Assembly (NCBI RefSeq): GCF_000304475.1
Contig: NC_018944.1
Location: forward strand, 558,001-622,000
Origin: Kazachstania africana CBS 2517
Taxonomy: Eukaryota > Ascomycota > Saccharomycetes > Saccharomycetales > Saccharomycetaceae
Reading direction: 5' to 3'
DNA: 64,000 nt
The notes below the pieces were generated by a model that did not search any database, was not told where the DNA came from, and saw only the letters and a list, made by a program, of their open reading frames with translations. Numbering within the stretch: the first letter of the stretch is position 1; the number at the start of each line of letters is the position of its first letter. A program made the translations under genes and the position numbers. This document shows positions 40,034 through 50,428 of the stretch, piece after piece.

Positions 40034-40152
40034 CTTGATCATTTAATATGACCGCATATAAGTATACTATATTATGTGAGTAGTGAATGTAGTAGTTCTT
40101 CATTCTTATTTTATTTATTAGAGTGAATTTTGAGATAAAGGGAATATATAAA

Positions 40153-42192
40153 TTATTGATTACGGTATTTCAAAGATTGACGAGGTTTAAATTTATTCAA
40201 TCTTGAGGTCTGAAATATTTCATCCATATGCAGCGGCGGCACTGGTCCGAATATTTGTTTATAGTCCCAATTTTGTTGAACTAGCAACTGCTCTTGTAGT
40301 TGTGGTTCTCTGGCCCAGTCGGCCAATGTTTGGGTATTATCTTCTTGATCTGAGTCAGAGTATATCTCTGGTAAAGTATTATTCATATTATCAGTTGAGG
40401 ACGGTGTATTATAGTCAGCAAGTTTCATCCTGTGATCACCAGTGTTTAATGCATCTAATATGTTGTTTGTATCTACATGATAAGATGAAATGACATTGTT
40501 AAAACTATTATGATTTTGGATGAGTTCGGAGACACCTGACCTCCTTGATTTGTTAGCATTTGTAGAGAAATTTGTGTTCGCTGTCGCCGTTGAGAAACTC
40601 TTGAATTCACTGAAAGTTCTGCTCTGTCTTTTTGGATAATCATCAGCGTTAGACTTCTTACGTTGTTGGTGTTTTCTCCTTCTTTCTTGTTCCTGTTGAG
40701 TTTTCATGACCTCAGATAGTCTCTTGTTCAGTTTCTTTTTCAGCTCATGCTTATCTGCATCGACGCTAGGTGGTAATAATTGAAATTTTGTTAGTCTATC
40801 ACGTTTTGCGGGGGATTTTTTGCTCTCTTTGGGGTTAACCTTAGACTTTTCTTCAATAACAGTGAGCCCTTTTGAAGAAACAGTATCTTCTGCAGCTTCC
40901 TGAACCTTCGAAACTAAAGGAGTGTCACCTTTAGTTTTTTCAATTTTGTTAGTTGACGGAATACGATGAGGTGTAGAAAGTTGTTTGAGGTTGTTTTTAT
41001 CAAGTCTTGGAATCAAAGATCTCCGATTCCTACCTGGTGATTCATCTATTGTTTTCTTTACTCTTTGTGGATTTAATTCAGTCATATTTGGGGCGAAGAT
41101 ATTTTTCAAAGTCTCTTGCATTGATAAGTCAACAGAATTACGACTACTTCTTTGAGACGCACGCCTCTTAGGGGAACCGGAAAGATCTATTGAAGAAGGT
41201 GAATATTTTTTATTAGTCGATTTGTTGTTAACTTTATTTTCAAATGATTTTGTTGACAATGAGGAAAGTCTATCAAAAACACTTTCACCTGGCTTTGACA
41301 ATTTTGTCAAATTATTTTTATTTCTTGGACTATGACGAATCTTAATAGTCGGTATTTTTCCCTTAGGACCATACTCAGATACTGGAGAAGTATTATTTGT
41401 TGACTTTAGTGAAGCAGTATGTAAAGAATGGACATTAGTTTGAACCGGTTTAACAACTAGTGGATCCTTTCTTGGCAAAGGAACAAACATGTTAGATCTC
41501 CTTTTCATTCTACCTACAGTTAGGTTTTGAGACTTGTTACCAATATCCAGAGTATCTGGGATCAGTGCCTTAGCTTCACTTGCTAATGGCATTTTGGTTT
41601 CTTGAGATTGGTTAGCCGCCTTAGAAGGTGCTACTTCAGTTTTGAAAGTGGTGCTTTCAGAAGACATAGTTGGTTCTGCCTTGACAGATGCCTTCAAAGT
41701 TTGTTCTACTTTAAATGGTGACCATGGAGAGGATTTTCTTTGAGCTTGCTTTGAAGAAGGAGACTCATCTCTAGTCATATGAGCATTGAAAATATCTTGT
41801 AATTCCCGTTGTTTTAAAGATCTAGGAGTTATATTTGGTAAGTTTTCCCAGCTTATACGTTTTGGAGTCTCATCATCCGTAGCTATGTGTATTTTATTTT
41901 CAGATAGTTCAGTTTTTACAACAGTTTCTAATTCTACTTTTGTGATACTCTTTTCAGGTGAGACCATAACAGAAGCAGAACGATTTGCTAATTGAGAACG
42001 ATCCATGCCTTTTTTCGAGATGATCTCCATCCCATCATTCAGCCAGGTATTTGCGTCGCCCAGAAGGTTATTCAATTGATCCTGATGCTCCAAGGTGATG
42101 TTGTTGAAAGAATTCAACGATTCTATGATGGACCGGGAGCTTCCAGCAGGTTGTTGTGTCTTTTTTTTGGCAGCCTGGATGGCCCATTCCAT
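40153..42192 (-). CDS. SLI15: Chromosomal passenger complex subunit Sli15 (INCENP)
   Basis: Sli15 scaffolds the Ipl1 (Aurora B), Bir1 and Nbl1 complex that corrects kinetochore attachments. From the ATG at 42192 (MEWAIQAAKKKTQ) it is 679 residues (S. cerevisiae 698); the extra frame upstream starts at TTG and is not used. The N-terminal ~80 residues form the Bir1/Nbl1-binding helix region. The middle is basic, Ser-rich and disordered, with several SP/TP sites (SPSSKQ, SPWSPF, SPKRR). The IN-box near the C-terminus (DSDQEDNTQTLADWAREP ... IFGPVPPLHMDEIF) binds and activates Ipl1. Position matches YBR156C. Confidence 0.96.
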   Translation of the reverse strand: MEWAIQAAKKKTQQPAGSSRSIIESLNSFNNITLEHQDQLNNLLGDANTWLNDGMEIISKKGMDRSQLANRSASVMVSPEKSITKVELETVVKTELSENKIHIATDDETPKRISWENLPNITPRSLKQRELQDIFNAHMTRDESPSSKQAQRKSSPWSPFKVEQTLKASVKAEPTMSSESTTFKTEVAPSKAANQSQETKMPLASEAKALIPDTLDIGNKSQNLTVGRMKRRSNMFVPLPRKDPLVVKPVQTNVHSLHTASLKSTNNTSPVSEYGPKGKIPTIKIRHSPRNKNNLTKLSKPGESVFDRLSSLSTKSFENKVNNKSTNKKYSPSSIDLSGSPKRRASQRSSRNSVDLSMQETLKNIFAPNMTELNPQRVKKTIDESPGRNRRSLIPRLDKNNLKQLSTPHRIPSTNKIEKTKGDTPLVSKVQEAAEDTVSSKGLTVIEEKSKVNPKESKKSPAKRDRLTKFQLLPPSVDADKHELKKKLNKRLSEVMKTQQEQERRRKHQQRKKSNADDYPKRQSRTFSEFKSFSTATANTNFSTNANKSRRSGVSELIQNHNSFNNVISSYHVDTNNILDALNTGDHRMKLADYNTPSSTDNMNNTLPEIYSDSDQEDNTQTLADWAREPQLQEQLLVQQNWDYKQIFGPVPPLHMDEIFQTSRLNKFKPRQSLKYRNQ

Positions 42193-42597
42193 TGTGGATA
42201 TGAAAAGGTTGGTTAGATTGCTATGTATACGTTTGTAATCTCTGATATAGAGTGGCACTACGTCAAGCTTAATGACCCAGTTTTTGTTACACCAAAATAT
42301 TTCACAATTCGAGCTTTCCGGTATTCTCTCTGATCTTGTCGCGACGGTAAAAAATAGTATATGGACGGTGTGGGTGTTGACACTACTAACCAACTCTATA
42401 CAGTCACTTCATTTGGATGCTGAAGAATTGCAGTTAGAGGCTATTACTGCGCCTTACATTGTCTTTAAAATTGTTATATTATTGTTACATATTTGAAAGG
42501 TATACAGTGAGTCCTTTTTGGGTATGGAATATTAATTTGCAAAAAAAAAAATGCTACGGTTGAATAAAGACGGCAATAAGCGTACAATAAGTTGTAA
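42193..42597. other. SLI15 upstream region
   Basis: 405 bp between ICS2 3' end and SLI15 start. It contains TCGCGA near 42337 and a poly(A) run (42541-42551). No gene is recognised. Confidence 0.5.
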
Positions 42598-43353
42598 TTA
42601 GATATCTAAATTTATCTTTGGGGTGTCTGGTCTGGTGACAAAATTCTTACCCTCTATGCTGATATGATTTTTCTGAGCAAAATCCACTAAATCATCAAAT
42701 CTAAACCAACCAGTTGAGTTTCTCCTAATTTGTTCCTCTGTGTCCGCAATTACTCGTTGTGGTGAAGAGTGATGGGAATATTGACTAGGATCTATTTCTT
42801 CTGTTAAGCGGAAGCTATAGTTCGTTGGTTGCTTAGATTGGGTTGAAGGCAGCACTTCACTATTTTTCTTGAAAAAATCATCTGCATTCGAATATGAGAT
42901 GGCATGGGTACTCCGATGTCTTGATGGTCTTCTCCTTGGAGTTGGGGGTTGTGCCAGCAATAGGTTTGGTGATTTTACGTTCCTGTTAATACCACTATAC
43001 TTTGTCGGCGTAATTGGTAGATCTCTATGAAGCTCGCTGTCACAAACCATGGGGCTCATGCCAAGTTCACGTCTTGCAGCTTTTGGTGTTTCGTTAAAAG
43101 TGAATCTTCCTAAATGTTTGTACACATCATCGCCATATTCTGAAGAGGGACTATTTGTGCTGTAAGCCTCTTCTGATATTACGGAACAGGAAGATGTGGA
43201 AGAAAAGCTTCTACTGGGTGATACCTCAGAATAATTTCCCTTGACTTGGCCACATGTTGAATTCTCGTGGGAGGGAAATGAAAAGGATTGTAACCGTTGT
43301 GAATCTAGCGCATTAATACTATCTGCTACCGGTTTCCGGTTTGTAACGTCCAT
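42598..43353 (-). CDS. ICS2: Ics2-like protein of unknown function
   Basis: A 251-residue Ser/Thr-rich protein in the position and orientation of S. cerevisiae ICS2 (YBR157C, 255 residues), whose deletion is linked to copper sensitivity but whose molecular role is unknown. Visible are SP sites (VSPSRS, NSPSSEY), RRELGMSPMV, a basic PTPRRRPSRHRS stretch and a C-terminal block, STGWFRFDDLVDFAQ, that looks like a conserved peptide. No membrane segment or enzyme motif. The ATG at 43353 starts MDVTNRKPVADS. Confidence 0.88.
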   Translation of the reverse strand: MDVTNRKPVADSINALDSQRLQSFSFPSHENSTCGQVKGNYSEVSPSRSFSSTSSCSVISEEAYSTNSPSSEYGDDVYKHLGRFTFNETPKAARRELGMSPMVCDSELHRDLPITPTKYSGINRNVKSPNLLLAQPPTPRRRPSRHRSTHAISYSNADDFFKKNSEVLPSTQSKQPTNYSFRLTEEIDPSQYSHHSSPQRVIADTEEQIRRNSTGWFRFDDLVDFAQKNHISIEGKNFVTRPDTPKINLDI

Positions 43354-45447
43354 ATTTTACATCAACTACAGTTTTCTTCAAAGTTTTTCAAATAGAAATA
43401 TGGAATTTATACTTTGACTGGCAGGTTAAGAATATCACTCAAGAATAGTCTTACATGTCCAATACTGAGTTTAATTATGTTCTCTTTTTATATGGATAAG
43501 ATGCAAAGCTTATTTGGCTCCATGCCTGAAAGTTAATTTAAAAGAAAAGAGATTAACGTAGCAACCAAGGTTACTTAAAAACGAATTGGTAATTCCTATC
43601 ACTCTACGAACGTTTCTTTTGCAAGCGGCACAGGATGATATAATGCAGAAATATGCAGTAGTCAAGGAGTGCACACCTTTTCTCGTCGAGTAAAAACTAA
43701 AAGTTGTAATGACTCTATCTATCTTATTGCGTATAATTCCAGGGAAAAGAAATAAGGAAGGGCCTTGCCCAAATGAAACTATTTTCTTTTCCTGTGCTGC
43801 CAGATGATGAAGGCTATGAGAATTAAATATCGGTGCCCATAAGTGTGGAATATTTTCTAGACTGGGAGAGGATCCACGCCTACTTCGTAAAGTGACTTCA
43901 TTGACATTTTCGGATCGCTCCTTCAATCATCAGGCGTGGGCTGCTGCTAGCGCATTTCAGAGTAGAAGGCCCACCAACTTAAGTTTACACGGAGTAGGCC
44001 GGGCAGGAGCAGAGAGCATGGAGTGCGGAGCGAGCTCAGAGTTTAGTTGACGGTCGATCAATTTACAAGTTTTCCTTGGGCAACTGACGCGAGGCCGCCT
44101 CCTCCCTTCTCTTGGAGGGGGAAAAATCCTTTTCTTTTTTAATCAGGACACCATACTATATGGCAATGACGGCAAGACTTTGCTACATCCCACACGAATC
44201 TGTTGCGCAATCAGCCTTCTATAAATTGCCCCATGCAGGATTTCAAAGCCATAGAGAAAGAGCTCTGTATGTGGGGTCTGGTCGTTCACTCGTATTTAAA
44301 GGACAGTCTTAAAGGATCTTATCATCATGAGCTCATCTCAATCAATAAACCACCACCTTCGCCTCCATAGAAACAGCATGCCAGAACTCTTCCATTAAGA
44401 AATAAGGTCGATGGAAGGCGGTTGTTCAAGGGAGTATGGCTGGGTGATTGTTACTTTTTATCTGGCAATCAATGGTGACGACAGAAGCCTTTAAGACGGA
44501 AAGATGCAAGGGCATGATTATTGAGGTGTTCAGTATAGTGCTTTTACTCACAAAAGTGGTCAAAGAATATGCCCATGTTCATCTGGTTCCATTACCTTGC
44601 AAACCCGTCCCTGTTTTCTCGGGACAAAAAAACGAAGGTCAGCCAGCGTGGTTGCTACAATGGACCCTATGTCATTTTTACGTACTTGCATGGGGCTAAA
44701 CCCCATTCGCCGGGTCCACGTTGCTGTGTCTTGATTACTCCCATATAATTACTGAAATGTGTATTTCTAATTATACTCTTAAAATGGAACAGCTTTTCTT
44801 GGCTCTCTCGGCAAACAACTTCTCAGAGGCAAAAATTAGCAAGCAAGCAATGCCCAAGCATTTTTTTTCTTTTTCCACCGGGGAAAAGTTCAGCAATATT
44901 GGGCAAGATGATGCTTGTATTTACTTCTGGAGAAGCAGTAAAACCACACGTTGTGGGCTGTACATTTTATTTCTTTTCCTATCGAAGAGAGAAATTAAGC
45001 AAGTCTGGTAGTCAGAGTTATACAGTACGGATCTGCCAACTTGCTGTCATCGTAGACTAGCTTCGAATTCGCAGGTACTTCTCTTGGCGCTGGTATTGTT
45101 AAGTTACTGCAGCTTATCAATAAACACTGGTATGTTTGAAACTTAGTACTTCAAAAACAATTGACATGTACATATATATATATATATATACTAAGCATGT
45201 TAGTCTAGTTTGAAAAGCTACTATTTCTATTGACTAAGTTGACTAAGTTCCCCGGTTTTAGGCTTTCCCACTAATCACGCCAGTCAACTTCTACGCATCA
45301 GACGAACTGCTCCTACTGTTACTAGTCTTTCTCATTCAGTAATTCAAATCACCATTCGTCAAAAGTCAAAGAATCTAGTAAGGTAGAACTATCCATTCCT
45401 TTAACATTTCCTTTATTTCAATTGTACCGGACTTATCATTCAATTAC
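43354..45447. other. Long divergent region ICS2 / AMN1
   Basis: About 2.1 kb, the longest gene-free stretch in the window. ORFs inside (such as 43510-43926 minus) show no recognisable feature. One line (43981-44040) is 60% G+C (36 of 60), far above the surrounding average, and includes a CCTCC/GGAGG inverted pair near 44098-44119. A TA run is at 45172-45190 and a GCTGGT (Ace2-type core) at 45089-45094. Probably a long AMN1 regulatory region; this is inference. Confidence 0.45.
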
Positions 45448-47031
45448 ATGAGATTACCCACTCTAATAAATAAATACATTAATAATAAGAGAGGACATGA
45501 TAGTCAAATAACAGATTCGATCACTCCCCCTCCAATGAAAAAATTCTCAAGAGAGTCTTCTCCGAATGAAAGAACGTCAAGATCCAGATCAGCGTCACCC
45601 ACAAAATATAGAAGAAGACATCCATATCAAGTACCAAAACATGTCACAATTTCTAAAGATACCAAGTCTCTACAATTAAATACTACGCATACTGTTGCCT
45701 TCTATGAGGGTCTCTCAACGCCTGTGGAGTCTCCTGTAACAACTCCGGAGAGGATAAATATTGTAACGACACCTTTAACTTCACCAAGACCTGACTTTTA
45801 CGATAAGGAATTGAATTTTAGAACATCTTTAGTCAAGAATTTTGCTGACTTGAAGTTACAGCAGCCTTTCCAAACACATCCAATATTTAGAATACCCGAG
45901 ATATTGGATAATATAATTAAGCATTTATCGTTGCATGAAAAGGAAGCCATTAATCTAAATGAAAATCCTTTCAAAAGAAGAGCTCCAGAAACCTATCAAC
46001 ATGCTTTGCTATTGTATAAAGACGAGGTAAAAGCCAAAAAGGTCTGGGACGAGGTCCTAAAAACTAAAAGAAATAGCAATTTTGTCTATGAACCAAGTCT
46101 GTATAATTGTCTTTCTGTTAATAAAATATGGTACAGAGTTGCTTTACCTTACCTTCAAAAAGAGCTAATGTTTAGAGATGCTAATAAACTCAAAAGATTT
46201 GGTGAGTTGTCAAAGGGTATCTATGGCAAGAAAAAAAAATTCACTAGTCCCAATTCATTTACCTTGTACAAATTGCATCAGGTAGCGCCAGGTGATCAAA
46301 TAATGGAAGATATTTCCACGCTCCCATTACAAAATGTAAAAACTTTACAATTTTACATCTGTCCCAACATCTTACCACCTAGATCTTGGTTCCATGTTGC
46401 TCAAAACTTACAAAAGGTAATTCTGCCAGGAAATAGGAAGATAAATGATAGATTCTTGATTGAAGCATCCCTCAATTTAACCAATTTGAAATATTTAGAT
46501 CTTAGAGCTTGTGAAAATGTTAGTGATGTTGGCATTGTCTCAATTGCATTACGCTGCAAGAAACTAGAATTTATCAACTTAGGCAGACACAGCCGTGGTG
46601 AACTTATAACAGATGTCTCTTTGGTGGCACTTGGCAAGTACACCAATATTGTGACACTAGGAATGGCAGGTTGTAACATCACAGATAATGGGCTTTGGGA
46701 TTTTGCCCAAAGAAATGGTGATAATGTCAAAAGATTATCTTTGAACAATTGTAAGTTACTGACAAACTTTTCAATACCCTACCTTGTCGGATTCAACTAT
46801 TTCCCAAATTTGGCGGTATTGGAGATAAAAAATCTGGTTAATATCGACGACGTCAAATGGCTAGTTAAATTCATGTTGTGGAAAAAATATTCGAATCATC
46901 CTCTCTTAATTGAGAGCTGTCACAGAATTACCAAGCTTCTGGGTATAGAAGAGAAAAAGATAAAAAAGACTAATGCCATTTGCGCTTTGAGTGACATGAG
47001 TGAATGGATTAATGAGGATGAAAGTTTGTAA
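45448..47031 (+). CDS. AMN1: Mitotic exit antagonist Amn1
   Basis: Amn1 is a daughter-specific protein that switches off mitotic exit by binding Tem1 and also promotes degradation of Ace2. The protein is 527 residues (S. cerevisiae 549). A disordered, basic Ser-rich N-terminus (~1-130) is followed by helices typical of the family (IFRIPEILDNIIKHL, an F-box-like start near 147). Leucine-rich repeats follow from about 290 to 480 (LKYLDLRACENVSDVGIVS, VTLGMAGCNITDNGLWDF). Position between ICS2 and IFA38 matches YBR158W. Confidence 0.95.
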   Translation: MRLPTLINKYINNKRGHDSQITDSITPPPMKKFSRESSPNERTSRSRSASPTKYRRRHPYQVPKHVTISKDTKSLQLNTTHTVAFYEGLSTPVESPVTTPERINIVTTPLTSPRPDFYDKELNFRTSLVKNFADLKLQQPFQTHPIFRIPEILDNIIKHLSLHEKEAINLNENPFKRRAPETYQHALLLYKDEVKAKKVWDEVLKTKRNSNFVYEPSLYNCLSVNKIWYRVALPYLQKELMFRDANKLKRFGELSKGIYGKKKKFTSPNSFTLYKLHQVAPGDQIMEDISTLPLQNVKTLQFYICPNILPPRSWFHVAQNLQKVILPGNRKINDRFLIEASLNLTNLKYLDLRACENVSDVGIVSIALRCKKLEFINLGRHSRGELITDVSLVALGKYTNIVTLGMAGCNITDNGLWDFAQRNGDNVKRLSLNNCKLLTNFSIPYLVGFNYFPNLAVLEIKNLVNIDDVKWLVKFMLWKKYSNHPLLIESCHRITKLLGIEEKKIKKTNAICALSDMSEWINEDESL

Positions 47032-47300
47032 TCTTTTGAAAACAAAAGTTGATATTCTTATGTAACTAATTTACAAGATCATATATTTTAATGGTTAATA
47101 ATGAGTTTAATGACACGATTCAAATGCTGTGTTATGAAAATGTTGTGGTACATATTCATCTCATCTTCTTAGCGTATGAATTTTTAGTAGCCTGACGCTT
47201 TTCCTTGATAGTAATACTAGTGAAAAAAATAATCATTCAAGAAAAGTAGAACGATATTGGAAAGTTTAGGTACCATTGAAAGAGACACCTCAACTGGATA

Positions 47301-48338
47301 ATGACGTTTATTAGAGAGCTTGAAGCTTTAGCTAGCACAAATAAATGCATGAATATCGCCCTATGGGGAATCTTTTGTTTTGGTGTTTTGAAGTGCGCTA
47401 CATTGACCTTGAGAACATTATCATTATTTTTCGATCTGTTTGTCTTACCTCCAGTCAACTACTCTAAATATGGTGCCAAAAAAGGCAACTACTGTGTTGT
47501 CACTGGTGCTAGTGATGGTATTGGTAAAGAGTATGCAGTTCAAATGGCTAAACGTGGTTTTAACTTAATTTTAATTTCAAGAACTTTAAGTAAGCTGGAA
47601 ACCATACAATCCGAATTACAAGAAACCTACAAGGTTAAGGTTGAGATTTTAGCAATTGATATTGCCCAAGATGATTCTACCAATTACATGAAGATTAAGG
47701 AACTATGTCAAGGCTTACCAATTTCTGTACTGATTAACAATGTTGGTCAATCACACTCAATTCCAGTACCATTTTTAGAAACTGAGGAACAAGAATTGAG
47801 GAATATCATCACTATTAACAACACAGCTACCTTGTTAATTACTCAAATTGTCGCTCCATTCATTGTAGAAACAGTCAAGAATGAAAAAGATCTGTCTAAG
47901 GGTTTAATTTTGACCATGGGCTCGTTTGGTGGTTACATTCCAACTCCTCTCTTGGCCACATACAGTGGTTCTAAGGCTTTCTTACAAAACTGGTCATCAT
48001 CATTGGCTGGTGAATTATCTAAGGATAACATTGATGTCGAGTTGGTCCTATCTTACTTAGTCACCTCGTCAATGTCGAAAATTAGAAGAACTTCCATGTT
48101 GATTCCAAATCCAAAAACTTTTGTCGCTTCCACATTGAGAAATGTCGGCAGACGTTGTGGATCTCAACAAAGATTTGCTACAATTACTCCATATTGGTCA
48201 CATGCAATCTATGCCTTTGTTATTGACGAGACTTTTGGTGTCTATTCTAAGATCGTCAATGCAATCAACTTCTCCTTCCATAAATCAATCAGAATCAGAG
48301 CTTTGAAAAAAGCAGCTAGATTAGCAAAGAAGGAGTAG
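47301..48338 (+). CDS. IFA38: Very-long-chain 3-oxoacyl-CoA reductase Ifa38
   Basis: Ifa38 reduces 3-ketoacyl-CoA with NADPH in ER fatty-acid elongation, supplying C26 chains for sphingolipids. The protein is 345 residues (S. cerevisiae 347). A membrane segment lies near residues 17-45, then the short-chain dehydrogenase fold: TGASDGIG cofactor loop (68-75), NNVG (146-149), Ser208 in MGSFGG, and YSGSK with Tyr221 and Lys225. The C-terminus ends AKKE, a lysine-rich tail typical of ER retention. CSH1, which uses the products in sphingolipid synthesis, lies two genes away. Position matches YBR159W. Confidence 0.97.
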   Translation: MTFIRELEALASTNKCMNIALWGIFCFGVLKCATLTLRTLSLFFDLFVLPPVNYSKYGAKKGNYCVVTGASDGIGKEYAVQMAKRGFNLILISRTLSKLETIQSELQETYKVKVEILAIDIAQDDSTNYMKIKELCQGLPISVLINNVGQSHSIPVPFLETEEQELRNIITINNTATLLITQIVAPFIVETVKNEKDLSKGLILTMGSFGGYIPTPLLATYSGSKAFLQNWSSSLAGELSKDNIDVELVLSYLVTSSMSKIRRTSMLIPNPKTFVASTLRNVGRRCGSQQRFATITPYWSHAIYAFVIDETFGVYSKIVNAINFSFHKSIRIRALKKAARLAKKE

Positions 48339-48566
48339 GATCTATATAATGCTTCTATATAAACAAAGGTCAAATATATATTATTTCCTTGAGTTTGTCT
48401 CTTTTAGGTCAAAAAGATTGGCCCTGTGTAATTTGTAACACGAAAGTCAGGACCGAAGTTTTTCAAAACATAAAGAGAATAGAGTAGAAAAAAATACAAT
48501 CTCTTTCAATTCCTCCTGAGTATCAGGGATTGCATATATAAAGGCTTCACTGTGTTGGTTTTGATA

Positions 48567-49457
48567 ATGAGTGGAGATTTAGCAAATTATAAGAGACTGG
48601 AGAAAGTCGGTGAAGGTACATACGGTGTTGTTTATAAGGCGTTAGATTTACGTCAAGGTCAAAGGATCGTTGCATTGAAAAAAATTAGATTAGAGAGTGA
48701 AGATGAAGGTGTTCCAAGTACAGCAATAAGGGAAATTTCATTACTGAAGGAATTGAAAGATGAGAATATCGTTAGATTATATGACATTGTTCATTCGGAC
48801 GCTCACAAATTATATTTGGTGTTTGAATTTTTAGATCTTGATTTAAAAAGGTATATGGAGAGTATACCAAAGGAGCAACCTTTAGGTGATAGCATTATTA
48901 AGAAGTTTATGATGCAGCTTTGTAAGGGTATTGCTTATTGCCATGCGCACAGAATTTTACATCGTGATCTAAAACCACAAAATCTTTTAATTAACAAGGA
49001 AGGAAATTTGAAGTTGGGAGATTTTGGTTTAGCAAGAGCTTTTGGTGTTCCATTGAGAGCTTATACACATGAAATTGTTACATTATGGTACAGAGCCCCT
49101 GAAGTCTTGTTAGGAGGAAAGCAATACAGTACAGGGGTGGATACATGGTCGATTGGTTGTATCTTTGCTGAAATGTGTAATAGAAAACCAATTTTCAGTG
49201 GTGATAGTGAAATTGACCAAATCTTTAAGATCTTTAGAGTTCTTGGTACACCAAATGAAAGCGTTTGGCCTGATATCGTTTATTTGCCTGATTTCAAACC
49301 GAGTTTCCCACAATGGCGTAGAAAGGATTTGTCACAAGTTGTGCCAAGTTTAGACGCCCAAGGTATTGATTTATTAGACAAACTATTAGCATATGATCCT
49401 ATCAATAGAATTAGTGCAAGAAGAGCAAGCATGCATCCGTATTTCCAAGAATCCTGA
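48567..49457 (+). CDS. CDC28: Cyclin-dependent kinase Cdc28 (CDK1)
   Basis: Cdc28 is the main cell-cycle kinase, partnered by G1 and B-type cyclins. From the ATG at 48567 ([10 protein letters not shown]) the protein is 296 residues, two fewer than S. cerevisiae, with the loss in the LDLRQGQR loop. All key features are there: glycine loop GEGTYG (15-20) with inhibitory Tyr19, Lys38, PSTAIRE helix (50-56), [14 protein letters not shown] and activating Thr167 ([16 protein letters not shown]). The C-terminus is MHPYFQES. An upstream in-frame GTG is not a start. Position matches YBR160W. Confidence 0.99.
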   Translation: MSGDLANYKRLEKVGEGTYGVVYKALDLRQGQRIVALKKIRLESEDEGVPSTAIREISLLKELKDENIVRLYDIVHSDAHKLYLVFEFLDLDLKRYMESIPKEQPLGDSIIKKFMMQLCKGIAYCHAHRILHRDLKPQNLLINKEGNLKLGDFGLARAFGVPLRAYTHEIVTLWYRAPEVLLGGKQYSTGVDTWSIGCIFAEMCNRKPIFSGDSEIDQIFKIFRVLGTPNESVWPDIVYLPDFKPSFPQWRRKDLSQVVPSLDAQGIDLLDKLLAYDPINRISARRASMHPYFQES

Positions 49458-50428
49458 TAGCAGTCTACCGAAGATCGTCTTGAATTTACATTTATACCAG
49501 TACGTCTCATTTATATCGATTATTATTCTTCCTGTATAGAAATAACGTAAAGCACAAAAATAACTAGTGACATAGGCTTTTGATAGGGAGGCTGTATTAA
49601 TTGTACTCTTTGAAATGAAAACATATTTTAACTATTTTGTTGTTTACCAATACCACAATCCTTACATAATAGTACTTCAAATCAAAATGATTCGTCGCTA
49701 CAAAGGGGGAGTGGGTTTTGAATCATTCTGAATTTATCTCCACTGTACGCACCGCTTGGCAAGTTGAAGAGGCCGTAACATTGGTCGCGTACAAAGAAAC
49801 ATCTGCCTCTACCTTTTCGTGTCACTATTATTTACTTACTTTAAACCATTTTTCACGGTCCCTCGAGGCATCTCGTCGAAGGAAAAAAAAATTTTTTTTC
49901 ACTCTCTTTCGTTTTCTGAGGAAGGCACGGAAGATAGAATCCTCGAAATATAGGCACATTTTGACGAGCGCCAGTATTCCATATATTTTGAAATATTCCA
50001 TCTCTTTGTTTCTCCCCGTGGAACCTTTCGTAGTGAACTAATTTATTTACGTTAATATCGAGTTTGTGCGATCTTTGTTTGAGTTTAACATCATTTTCAA
50101 TCTTTCAATGTTTTCACTATATAACTACGTTTCTCATCTTAAGATTGTTCCTGATCATTATCTTCTTGCTTGGTGATTTGTATAGGTTTTGAACTATTAT
50201 TGGCATCCACTTACACTCGCTACAAGCTGATTGCGTAAATAATAATCCCTTTTCATAAAGATTTTTTATTTTGTTGATACGCAAACTGCACAAGAAAAAG
50301 CCATCCATCGTCTCATTAAACACACCATTGCCCACTCTTTGGTACTTAGTACCATTCTTCTCCTTTTATTTTTTGAATAAGATTCCAATTTTGATAGACT
50401 AGCTTTCTTACACAGTGTAACGGTTTTA
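49458..50428. other. Intergenic CDC28 / CSH1
   Basis: About 970 bp with CDC28 3' UTR and CSH1 promoter. It includes adjacent A- and T-runs near 49883-49899. Short ORFs (49718-50041 plus, 50117-50335 minus) have no recognisable feature. Confidence 0.5.

Noticed and set aside
42381..42392. TACTAAC strings (42386, also 5380 and 17675) as intron branch points
   Set aside because: No GTATGT donor at suitable distance, and the surrounding genes are complete without introns.
42193..42393. 67-codon extension of SLI15
   Set aside because: It starts at TTG and the ATG at 42192 (MEWAIQAAKKKTQ) matches the family N-terminus.
43510..43926. 138-codon minus-strand ORF between ICS2 and AMN1
   Set aside because: No recognisable domain or composition typical of a gene, and no S. 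cerevisiae counterpart here.
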